A stretch of 64,000 nucleotides of DNA from WHSW01 sp963705955 (GTDB taxonomy: Bacteria; Actinomycetota; Thermoleophilia; Solirubrobacterales; 70-9). The first letter of the stretch is position 1, and every line of letters begins with the position of its first letter. Position numbers and translations under genes: made by a program. Below are positions 28,318 to 35,253 of this stretch, piece by piece. The notes beneath the pieces are model-generated. The model did not search any database, had not been told where the DNA came from, and worked only from the letters and a program-made list of their open reading frames with translations. The stretch spans positions 99,738-163,737 of the forward strand of contig CAVPLH010000003.1 of assembly GCA_963705955.1 (NCBI GenBank). Direction: 5' to 3'.

Positions 28318-28658
28318 CGATCGGATAGGACAATAACCATCCGATCGGCCACCCATGCTTTCCAACCGGAATCCGACCGATTGATGGACGACAAACGGAC
28401 CCCGATCGTCGATAGTCGTGTCCCCCCTAACCCCCACGCCGTGGGAGCGGAGAGGACCTCTCATGGGAGAGACGGATGTCACCCAAATCGCAGTCGCAGG
28501 ATCCTTGGGCAGGGATGACCCGGGTGCGGCGCGCGAGGTCCGCGATGCTCTTTTCGGCGTTCCAGGTGCCGGCCCCACCGGTGCCTGGTCCCGTTCCCAG
28601 TAGTCTCAGTCCGAGGTCACGGAGGTCCTCGGGCTGAGGCGCTGGGTTCTGCCTTTTT
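28318..28658 (+). ncRNA. Candidate structured, GGA-rich RNA or leader (CsrA-sponge-like)
   Basis: The 28248-28721 gap has no convincing gene but many stem-loops. Clear ones: CGATCGGAT/ATCCGATCG (28318-28347, loop with AGGA); GAGAG/CTCTC (28450-28462, loop GAC) competing with CTCTC/GAGAG (28458-28471); GGG/CCC around CAGGGATGA (28507-28521); an 11-bp stem at 28562-28588; a 12-bp stem at 28605-28638 with loop TCACGGAGGT, followed by T5 at 28654. Thirteen GGA triplets occur in 28318-28640, several in loops as ANGGA, the CsrA recognition pattern. It could be a free RNA or the leader of the response-regulator mRNA. Strand and identity are inferred. Confidence 0.4.
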
Positions 28659-28721
28659 CGGTTTCCCGGCAGCCGGTCGCGTCCCGGGACCCCGCCGGGG
28701 CGGATTAGACTCGACCGCGCA

Positions 28722-29366
28722 GTGAGCTCCGGCCGAGTCAGCGTGATCGTCGCCGACGACCACCCGATCTATCGGGAGGGGATCGTCCGGGCGATCAAGG
28801 AGCGGCCCGACCTCGAGCTGGTGGGCGAGGCCGCCGACGGCCTCGAGGCGCTGGCGGAGATCAAGCGCCTCGGCCCGGTCGTCGCGGTGCTCGACATCCG
28901 GATGCCGGGGCTCGACGGCACCCAGGTGCTCGCCGCGATGCGCCGCGACGGGCTCGCAACCGAGGTGCTCTTCCTCTCGGCCTTCATGGAGCCCGAGCTC
29001 GCCTACAAGACGGTCGCCGGCGGCGCCAAGGGCTACCTCTCGAAGGAGTCCTCGCGCCAGGATGTCTGCGAGGCGATCGTGACGATCGCCCGCGGCGGCA
29101 CCGCGCTCGCCGCCGAGGCGCAGGCCGGGCTCGCCGCCGAGATCCGCGAGCGCGAGCGCACCGGTGGTCCACCGCAGCTGACCGAGCGCGAGCGCGAGGT
29201 CCTGCAACTGGTCTCCGAGGGGCTCTCGGCGCCGGACATCGGCAAGCGCATCCATCTCTCGACGACGACCGTCAAGAGCCACCTGCACTCGCTCTACGAG
29301 AAGCTCGGCGTCTCGGACCGCGCCGCCGCCGTCGCCGAGGCGATGCGCCGCGGGATGTTGGAGTGA
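28722..29366 (+). CDS. NarL/FixJ-family response regulator (REC + LuxR HTH)
   Basis: The 214-aa protein (GTG 28722) has a receiver domain with acidic pair DD (~12-13), phosphoacceptor Asp58 (AVLDIRMPGLDG), and the conserved Lys in GYLSKES (~108). A LuxR HTH follows (~150-205; LTEREREVLQLVSEGLSA, then LSTTTVKSHLHSLYEKLGV). Its stop overlaps the kinase start by 4 bp, so it forms a two-gene two-component system. Architecture is the same as GacA/UvrY, but that alone does not show the same role. Confidence 0.93.
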   Translation: MSSGRVSVIVADDHPIYREGIVRAIKERPDLELVGEAADGLEALAEIKRLGPVVAVLDIRMPGLDGTQVLAAMRRDGLATEVLFLSAFMEPELAYKTVAGGAKGYLSKESSRQDVCEAIVTIARGGTALAAEAQAGLAAEIRERERTGGPPQLTEREREVLQLVSEGLSAPDIGKRIHLSTTTVKSHLHSLYEKLGVSDRAAAVAEAMRRGMLE

Positions 29367-30067
29367 GCTCGGAGGCTGGCGAGGAGAACCGGCGGCTGCG
29401 GGCGGAGGTCGCCGAGCTTCGGGCCGAGCTCGCGACCTGCCGCCGGCTCGTCACGCAGGTGATGGAGGCCGAGGACGAGGGGCGGCGGCGGATCGCCCAG
29501 CTGATCCACGACGACGCGCTGCAGACGCTGCTCGCCGCCAACCAGGAGCTGATCGAGGCGGCTCCCGGGCGGGCTCAGGTGCAGCGCGCGCACGAGGTCG
29601 TCGCCGGGACGATCGAGCGGCTGCGCGAGGCGATGATGGCGCTGCATCCGGTCACCCTCGAGCAGGGCGGGTTCGCGCTCGCGCTCGGCGCGCTCGCGCG
29701 CCAGGCGGAGCGCCAGGGCGGCTTTGAGGTCACGATCGACCTCGACCCCGAGGCGCTCGACCGCCAGGACGAGCTCCTGCTCGCGATCTCCCGCGAGCTG
29801 CTCGCCAACGCGGTGCGGCACTCGGGTGCGGACGCGGTCACGGTGCGGCTGCGCCGGGTCGGAGATCAGCTCGAGCTCGAGGTCGCCGACGACGGCAGCG
29901 GCTTCGACCCCGAACGGGTCGCAGCGGCGCTCTCGGAGGGCCACATCGGCCTCGCCTCCGTCTCCGAGCGGGTGCTGTCGGCCGGTGGGCGGTTCGAGCT
30001 CGACAGCTCGCCGCCGGGGACGCGGGCGCTGACGCTGCTGCCGCTCGAGCCGCCGAGTAGCGGCTAG
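29363..30067 (+). CDS. Soluble HisKA_3-type sensor histidine kinase
   Basis: The 234-aa protein (GTG 29363) has an N-terminal coiled coil (~5-40), the phosphoacceptor region RRRIAQLIHDDALQTLLA with His49, and a HATPase_c domain with N-box LLANAVRHSGADAV and G-box VADDGSGFDPE. There are no membrane helices or obvious sensor domain, so the signal is probably cytoplasmic or delivered by a partner protein. The stop codon shares a CTAG with the convergent sigma-factor gene. Confidence 0.9.
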   Translation: MSSEAGEENRRLRAEVAELRAELATCRRLVTQVMEAEDEGRRRIAQLIHDDALQTLLAANQELIEAAPGRAQVQRAHEVVAGTIERLREAMMALHPVTLEQGGFALALGALARQAERQGGFEVTIDLDPEALDRQDELLLAISRELLANAVRHSGADAVTVRLRRVGDQLELEVADDGSGFDPERVAAALSEGHIGLASVSERVLSAGGRFELDSSPPGTRALTLLPLEPPSSG

Positions 30068-31722
30068 CCCGCGGGCGGCCCCTCGGCGGGGGCCGGGCCC
30101 GGATCGGCGGGCGGATCGGCCGGTGGCACTACGGGCTGGGCGGACGGGGGCGGAGCAGGCTGGGTGACGGGCGGCGCCGGTGGCGGGCTCGGCGGCGGGG
30201 CGGTGGGGGTCGTCGACGGGCTCGGATCGGCGACCAGAACCGGGCCGTCGGCGGTACCCGTCGTCGCTCCCGAGCCGGAATGGCCGGCGCTCCCGGCACC
30301 GCCGGCCGCCGGGCCGACGACTCCCTCGCTGGTCGGGTCGTCGGAGGCGCTGTCGTCGGGGGGAGCGGGCTTCGGGGGATCGGCCGGCGCCGTGTCGGCC
30401 GGGGCGGGCGGGGCCTCGGCGGGGGTCTGCGCGGCGGGAGCCTGCGAGGGGGTGACGTCGAGCGCCGGCGCCGCCTGGTCGGCGGGCGGCGGGGTATTGA
30501 GCTTCACGTTCGCGACGACCGCGTGGTCGCCGATCGAGCCGCTGCCGTGCACCGGCGGCTTCGAGATCGCGGCGATCTCCGGCGGGGTCTCGGCGGTGAT
30601 CGGCCTGTCGGAGGTGATGTGGCGGACCTCGACCGCACCGGCGGTGAGCAGCGCCGCCGTCGCGGCTGTGGCCGCCGCCTTGGCGCCGATCGCTCCACCG
30701 ATCCCGCCCGCGGCGGCGGCGCCGCCGAGCGCGACGCTCGTGCCTCCCGCGGCGGCCGCCGCACCGCCGGCGCCGACAGCGGCGCTGCCCCCGGCACCCG
30801 CGGCGGCGATGCTCGTCCCGGCCGCGCCGCCCGCGCCGGCGACGGCGCCGCCGCCCGCGAGCCCGCCGCTGCCGGCGGTGGCAGAGCCGCCGGCGGTGCC
30901 GGATCCGCCGAGGCCGAACTTGGCGATCAGGGTCTTCAGCCCCAGCGCGAGCGGACCGAGCGGCGCCAGCGCGGCGAGCGCCTTGGTGTTCGAGCGCAAC
31001 TCGCCGCGGAAGTCCTGGCACATCTCGCAGCGCTTGACGTGGTGGCGAACCGGGCCCGACGCCTTGCGCAGCCCCTCGGCGGCCTCGGCGAGCTCGAGCC
31101 GGACCTCGCCGCAGGTCAGCTGGCGCGAGTGGGTCGCCTCGGCGAGCGACATCCGGGCCCGGACGAGCAGCGACTTGACCGCCGGCACCGTCGTGTCCAT
31201 CGTCGTCGCGATGTCCTCGTATGAGAGGGCGTCCATCTCGCGCAGCAGCAGGGCGGTGCGCTGAGTCTCGGGAAGGTCTCCTACGTCGGCGACCAGGGCG
31301 CGGAAGTCCTCGCGCTTCTGGACCCGGTCGGCGGTCGTCACGCCGCCCTCGCCGACCATCACGTCCATCGAGTCCTGGCCCTCGGGAACCGGGCGGCGAA
31401 GGTGGTTGAGGCAGCGGTTGCGGGAGATCCGGTAGAGCCACGGCCGCGCGTTGATCGGGCGCGAATCGGCGAGCATCGCCGCGTGCGCCTTCACGAACAC
31501 CTCCTGGAGGACGTCCTCGGCGTCCTCCTGGGAGCGCAGCATGTGGCGGCAGAAGGCGAGCAGGCGCGAGTGGTAGCGCTCGAACAGGACCTCGAAGGCG
31601 TGCTCGTGCCCGTCGCGGATCAGCGCCACCAGCTTCTCGTCGCCCTGCAACTTGAGCAGCGGGGAGCGGCGGCCGAGAAGGCCCGCCCGCGTCCTGGCAT
31701 GTGTGAGGGTTGAGGCCTCCAT
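30064..31722 (-). CDS. ECF sigma factor fused to a zinc anti-sigma (ZAS) motif and long Ala/Gly/Pro-rich extension
   Basis: The 552-aa protein (ATG 31722) starts with sigma region 2 (~30-110; HAFEVLFERYHSRLLAFCRH, EDAEDVLQEVFVKAH) and region 4 (~150-200; LSYEDIATTMDTTVPAVKSL). Directly after come Cys204 and the H-x3-C-x2-C motif H228-C232-C235 (HHVKRCEMC), the signature of zinc anti-sigma domains. A Gly/Ala-rich stretch (~270-345), one hydrophobic helix (~345-365) and a Pro/Ala-rich tail of ~170 residues follow, probably outside the membrane. Such sigma-anti-sigma fusions make a one-piece membrane-tethered regulator. Confidence 0.85.
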   Translation of the reverse strand: MEASTLTHARTRAGLLGRRSPLLKLQGDEKLVALIRDGHEHAFEVLFERYHSRLLAFCRHMLRSQEDAEDVLQEVFVKAHAAMLADSRPINARPWLYRISRNRCLNHLRRPVPEGQDSMDVMVGEGGVTTADRVQKREDFRALVADVGDLPETQRTALLLREMDALSYEDIATTMDTTVPAVKSLLVRARMSLAEATHSRQLTCGEVRLELAEAAEGLRKASGPVRHHVKRCEMCQDFRGELRSNTKALAALAPLGPLALGLKTLIAKFGLGGSGTAGGSATAGSGGLAGGGAVAGAGGAAGTSIAAAGAGGSAAVGAGGAAAAAGGTSVALGGAAAAGGIGGAIGAKAAATAATAALLTAGAVEVRHITSDRPITAETPPEIAAISKPPVHGSGSIGDHAVVANVKLNTPPPADQAAPALDVTPSQAPAAQTPAEAPPAPADTAPADPPKPAPPDDSASDDPTSEGVVGPAAGGAGSAGHSGSGATTGTADGPVLVADPSPSTTPTAPPPSPPPAPPVTQPAPPPSAQPVVPPADPPADPGPAPAEGPPAG

Positions 31723-31874
31723 GAAGCGCGCGCTGTACCCGACCCCCTTTAACACCGTAACAGGGGCCCGGTTGCGCTTCCAGCATTGTCCCGCAAGCGC
31801 ATTCAGCCCGCATAAAGCGAAAAACTCGCGCCAATCGGGGTTTTGAGCGGCTCGCCGCCGCGCCGGCGACCCAG

Positions 31875-31959
31875 TGCCCGGGGCGGGACTCGAACCCGCA
31901 ACGCTCCGAGGAGCAGCACCTTTTAAGGGCGCGGCCTTTACCGATTTGGCTACCCGGGC
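31875..31959 (-). tRNA. tRNA-Leu, anticodon TAA
   Basis: On the minus strand the acceptor arm GCCCGGG (from 31959) pairs with CCCGGGC next to discriminator A at 31875. The D-arm is GCC/GGC, the anticodon stem-loop GCGCC-CTTAAAA-GGTGC gives anticodon TAA, a long class II variable arm (TGCTCCTCGGAGCG) is typical of Leu, and the T-arm is GCGGG-TTCGAGT-CCCGC. No encoded CCA. It lies between the sigma-factor gene and the plus-strand small gene at 32007. Confidence 0.96.
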
Positions 31960-32006
31960 TCGGCCGATCGTAGCCGGGCGGCGGCGCCGCGCATAGACTG
32001 GCCTCG

Positions 32007-32225
32007 ATGGGTGATGGGGATGGGGACATCCGGCTCGACCCTGAGGAGGCGCGGCTGCTCGCGCACGAGCTGCGCAACACCCTGTTCGCGACCGACATGC
32101 TGCTCGAGCGGGCGCTCGAGCACACCGAGCTCGGCACCGATCCGATGGAGGACGTCCGCCGCGCCCGGCTCGGGATCCAGGAGACGCTCGAGGTGCTCGA
32201 GCGCCGGCTCGGGCCCGAAGCCTGA
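32007..32225 (+). CDS. Small protein resembling an isolated HisKA helix
   Basis: The 72-aa product consists mainly of one long helical region with LLAHELRNTLFATDMLLERA (~17-36), which looks like the H-box of a histidine kinase (His20 in HELRN). It continues with a second helix (VRRARLGIQETLEVLERRL) as in the HisKA dimerisation hairpin. There is no ATPase domain, so it may be a phosphotransfer or decoy module, or simply a helical hairpin. Function unproven. Confidence 0.65.
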   Translation: MGDGDGDIRLDPEEARLLAHELRNTLFATDMLLERALEHTELGTDPMEDVRRARLGIQETLEVLERRLGPEA

Positions 32226-32283
32226 CAGGCCGCCGGACCCGCCCGCTTAGCCTTTCCTTACCGGGCTTTGGCAGGATCCTGGC

Positions 32284-33234
32284 ATGACGACCGGTCTCGA
32301 TGGCCGTGTCGCCGAGGGTCCGGGGGGACCCGCCGTTCGGGTCAGCGGGTTGCGGAAGTCCTACGGCGACCACGAAGCGGTTTGCGGGGTCGACTTCGAG
32401 ATCCCGCACGGCACGGTCTTCGGCCTGCTCGGGCCGAACGGCGCCGGCAAGACGACGATCGTCGAGATCCTCGAGGGCTACCGGACGCGCACCGCCGGCT
32501 CGGTGGAGGTGCTCGGCTCGGACCCCGAGGCCGGAGCCTCACGGTTTCGCGACCGGATCGGGATCGTGCTCCAGGAGAGCGGCATCGAGCCCGACCTCAG
32601 CGTCCGCGAGGCGGTCGAGATCTACGGCGCCGCCTACTCGCGCCGCCGCCCGACCGACGAGGTGGTCGAGATGGTCGCCCTGGTCGAGAAGATCGACGCC
32701 CGGATCTCGACCCTCTCGGGCGGCCAGCGGCGCCGCCTCGACCTCGCCCTCGGCGTCGTCGGCCAGCCCGACCTGATCTTCCTCGACGAGCCGACCACCG
32801 GCTTCGACCCCGAGGCTCGGCGCCGCTCGTGGGAGCTGATCGACCGGCTTCGCGGCGAGGGCAAGACGATCCTGCTCACCACCCACTACATGGAGGAGGC
32901 GCAGCGGCTCGCCGACCGGGTGGCGGTGATCGCCGCCGGGCGGATCGTCGCCGAGGGCCCGCCGTCGGAGCTGGTCGCCGCCGAGCGCGAGGCCGAGGTC
33001 CGCTTCCGCCTCCCCGACGGCTTCGCCGCCGACGAGCTGCCGTTGCCCGCCGGCGCCGCCGGCGAGGCGAACGGCGCGGTCGCCTTCAGCACCCCGTCGC
33101 CGACCGCCGACCTCGCGCCGGTGCTCGGCTGGGCCGCCGAGCGGCGAATCGAGCTCGAGGGCCTGACGATCGTCAGGCCGACGCTCGAGGACGTCTACCT
33201 GGAGCTGACCGCGAACGGGGCGGGTGAGCCGTGA
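32284..33234 (+). CDS. ABC transporter ATP-binding protein (DrrA/NodI-like)
   Basis: The 316-aa protein shows Walker A GPNGAGKT (~50-57), Q-loop GIVLQESGI, ABC signature TLSGGQRRRLDLAL, Walker B LIFLDEPTTGFD and the H-loop TTHYMEEAQ, plus a ~90-residue C-terminal domain common in drug/polysaccharide ABC-2 exporters. Overlaps the permease start by 4 bp (GTGA). Substrate unknown; ABC-2 exporters next to a TetR gene often export drugs or lipids. Confidence 0.94.
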   Translation: MTTGLDGRVAEGPGGPAVRVSGLRKSYGDHEAVCGVDFEIPHGTVFGLLGPNGAGKTTIVEILEGYRTRTAGSVEVLGSDPEAGASRFRDRIGIVLQESGIEPDLSVREAVEIYGAAYSRRRPTDEVVEMVALVEKIDARISTLSGGQRRRLDLALGVVGQPDLIFLDEPTTGFDPEARRRSWELIDRLRGEGKTILLTTHYMEEAQRLADRVAVIAAGRIVAEGPPSELVAAEREAEVRFRLPDGFAADELPLPAGAAGEANGAVAFSTPSPTADLAPVLGWAAERRIELEGLTIVRPTLEDVYLELTANGAGEP

Positions 33235-34049
33235 GCCCGGGGCGCAAGCTCTCGCTGCTGGGCAGCTGGACGCGGATCCGGATCCTGCTCTTCCTGCGCA
33301 CGCCGCGGGCCGCGTTCTTCACCTTCCTCTTCCCGCTCATCCTGCTGCTGTTGCTCAACTCGCTGAACGGCGGCCAGGAGGTGACCAGCACGACGACCGG
33401 CGAGAAGGTCGCGTTCGCGACCTACTTCACTCCGTCGATCGCGATCTTCGGCCTGATCACCGGCTGCTTCACGGCGATCATCTTCGCCGTCTCGACCGCC
33501 CGCGACCGCGGGATCATCAAGCGCGTCATGGGCACCCCGCTGCCCGCCCCGATCTACCTCGCCGCCTGGGCGTGCTCGGCGATCGTCACCGGGTTCGTCT
33601 CCGTCGTGCTGCTGGTCGTGATCGGGATGATCGCCTTCGACGTCTCGATCGAGCCGCGACTGATCCCGGCGGCGGTCGTCGCCGTGCTGCTCGGCGGGCT
33701 CTGCCTGAGCTCGCTCGGCCTCGCCGTGGTCAGCTTCGTGCGCAAGGCCGAATCGGCGCCGCTCGTCTCCAACATCACGATGTTCCCGCTGATCTTCCTC
33801 TCCGGCGTCTTCTTTCCGATCGGCCAGGCGCCGCAATGGGTCCAGGACGTCGCCAACGTCTTCCCGATCGCCCACCTGGTCGACGCGTTCACCGGCTGCT
33901 TCGACCCGGCGACGACCGGCAGCGGCTTCACCAGCGACTACTGGTCGCTCGTCTGGTGGACGGCGATCGGCCTGTTCGTCGCCGTGCGCCGCTTCCGGGT
34001 CGAGATGACGGCGGTCGGCGGCGACCGGCGCCGAGCCGCGAGCGTCTAG
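33231..34049 (+). CDS. ABC-2 type permease
   Basis: The 272-aa protein (GTG 33231) has six hydrophobic helices and the ABC-2 motif FPLIFLSGVFFPIGQAPQWVQ near residue 185 followed by a final helix. It partners with the upstream ATPase to form an exporter dimer. Its TAG stop is shared, as CTAG, with the stop of the convergent TetR gene, so there is no spacer for a terminator. Confidence 0.92.
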   Translation: MSPGRKLSLLGSWTRIRILLFLRTPRAAFFTFLFPLILLLLLNSLNGGQEVTSTTTGEKVAFATYFTPSIAIFGLITGCFTAIIFAVSTARDRGIIKRVMGTPLPAPIYLAAWACSAIVTGFVSVVLLVVIGMIAFDVSIEPRLIPAAVVAVLLGGLCLSSLGLAVVSFVRKAESAPLVSNITMFPLIFLSGVFFPIGQAPQWVQDVANVFPIAHLVDAFTGCFDPATTGSGFTSDYWSLVWWTAIGLFVAVRRFRVEMTAVGGDRRRAASV

Positions 34050-34636
34050 CCCTCCGCCGCGGAGACCATCGCGGCGGCGAGGCCGACCGCCTCGTCGCGC
34101 TCCAGGCCTCCGAGCCGGACCAGCGACCTCCAGGTGTCGAACGCGAGCCCGTGGGCGATCGCCGCCCGCACCCGCTGCCGGCGGCGGCCGCGAAGCCGCC
34201 GGCCGGCGAGCAGCGTCTCGGCGGCGGCGTCGAAGTACGCGTCGCGGTCCCGGAGGCGCTCGGAGAGCGCGGGCACGGAGGGGCGGTCGCGGAGCAGCCG
34301 GTCGACCATCGTCTCGGTGCGCTCGTACCAGCCGTAGACGTCGGAGAGCGCCGCCTCGAGCCGGTCGTCCGGGCCGGCGATCGCCGCCCACGCGCCGAGA
34401 TCGGGCGGCGCGTTGAGGCTCATCCAGTGCGCCGAGCAGGCTGCGATCAGGGCCTCGTCGTCGGGAAAGTGGCGGTAGACGGTCGCCCGCTGGACCCCGG
34501 CCTCGTCGGCGATCCCGCTCACGGTCGTCTTCGCCGGGCCGACGGTCTCGTGCAGATGCATGGTCGCCTCGGTGATCCGCTGCCTGGTCTGCTGCTCAGA
34601 CTCCGCCCGAGCCCGCTTTCGATATTCGCGAGACAT
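34046..34636 (-). CDS. TetR family transcriptional regulator
   Basis: The 196-aa protein has a TetR HTH at residues ~18-65 (ITEATMHLHETVGPAKTTVS, VQRATVYRHFPDDEALIAAC) and a variable ligand domain. It is divergent from the cupin gene and convergent with the ABC permease. The shared 82-bp region contains a perfect palindrome and a weaker related one, so autoregulation and control of the cupin/aldehyde-dehydrogenase side are likely. Confidence 0.92.
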   Translation of the reverse strand: MSREYRKRARAESEQQTRQRITEATMHLHETVGPAKTTVSGIADEAGVQRATVYRHFPDDEALIAACSAHWMSLNAPPDLGAWAAIAGPDDRLEAALSDVYGWYERTETMVDRLLRDRPSVPALSERLRDRDAYFDAAAETLLAGRRLRGRRRQRVRAAIAHGLAFDTWRSLVRLGGLERDEAVGLAAAMVSAAEG

Positions 34637-34639
34637 ATC

Positions 34640-34704
34640 TGTTCAATCAATCTTGACAGATCGGCCGGAGATGTGTTAGGTTCGTTGAACACTGCTGTTC
34701 AACG
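34640..34704 (+). promoter_or_regulatory. Promoter and TetR operators between divergent tetR and cupin genes
   Basis: A sigma70-type promoter reads TTGACA (34653-34658), 17-bp spacer, TTAGGT (34676-34681), directed at the cupin. Just downstream lies the perfect palindrome CGTTGAACA-CTGC-TGTTCAACG (34683-34704). A second, imperfect copy, TCTGTTCAA with a related TTGACAGA arm, overlaps the -35 box (34639-34660). Binding at both would block the promoter. GAAAGGAAA upstream of the GTG at 34719 supplies the ribosome-binding site. Confidence 0.75.
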
Positions 34705-34718
34705 GAAAGGAAACGATC

Positions 34719-35252
34719 GTGAGCACCTCGAACACCGCCGACGCTCTTCGCCGCTTCGACGCCTCCCAGGGACCCCGCAAGGTCGGGCCGGACGACGGCC
34801 ATTACGTCCAGCTTCCCGGGGTCGGTGTCCGGTTCATGGTCTGGGGCGAGGAGGCCGGCGGCGGCTTCTCCCTGGTCGAGCACCCGATCGAGCCGCGGAA
34901 GCTCTGCGCCCCGCTGCACAAGCACAGCCGCGAGGACGAGTACTCATACGTGACCGAGGGGCGGCTGGGCGCGCTGCTCGGCGACGACGTCGTCTACGCC
35001 GAGCCCGGCGACCTCGTGTTCAAGCCGCGCGACCAGTGGCACACTTTCTGGAACGCCGGCGACGAGCCGTGCAGGCTCCTCGAGATCATCGCCCCGGCCG
35101 GCTTCGAGCACATGTTCCGCGAGATGGGCGAGCTGATGCGCGCACCCGAACCGGACGACTTCGCCGAGTTCACCCGGCGCTACGGGATCGAGTTCGACAT
35201 GGAGGCGACCGCCCGCGTGATCGAGGAGCACGGGCTGATCGGCTTCGACTGA
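34719..35252 (+). CDS. Cupin domain protein
   Basis: The 177-aa protein (GTG 34719) has the two cupin motifs: HKHSREDEYSYVTEGRLG (~67-84; two His and one Glu as metal ligands) and PGDLVFKPRDQWHTFWNAG (~94-112; final His). A C-terminal helical part (~125-177) ends at the stop, 1 bp from the end of the convergent aldehyde dehydrogenase. Metal-dependent enzyme or sensor; substrate unknown. Predicted target of the neighbouring TetR. Confidence 0.87.
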   Translation: MSTSNTADALRRFDASQGPRKVGPDDGHYVQLPGVGVRFMVWGEEAGGGFSLVEHPIEPRKLCAPLHKHSREDEYSYVTEGRLGALLGDDVVYAEPGDLVFKPRDQWHTFWNAGDEPCRLLEIIAPAGFEHMFREMGELMRAPEPDDFAEFTRRYGIEFDMEATARVIEEHGLIGFD

Positions 35253-35253
35253 G

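Noticed and set aside
28450..28530. Match to a known riboswitch (c-di-AMP, glycine, TPP, SAM)
   Set aside because: I compared remembered consensus cores with the sequence and none fits; left as unclassified structure.
28418..28603. Open frame of 61 aa (GTG 28418 or ATG 28463) inside the structured intergenic region
   Set aside because: No ribosome-binding site, no third-position GC bias and no family; the hairpins explain the sequence better.
30164..31264. Long Ala/Gly/Ser-rich open frame on the plus strand opposite the sigma-factor gene
   Set aside because: It is an antisense shadow of the low-complexity part of the ECF protein, which has clear domains on the minus strand.
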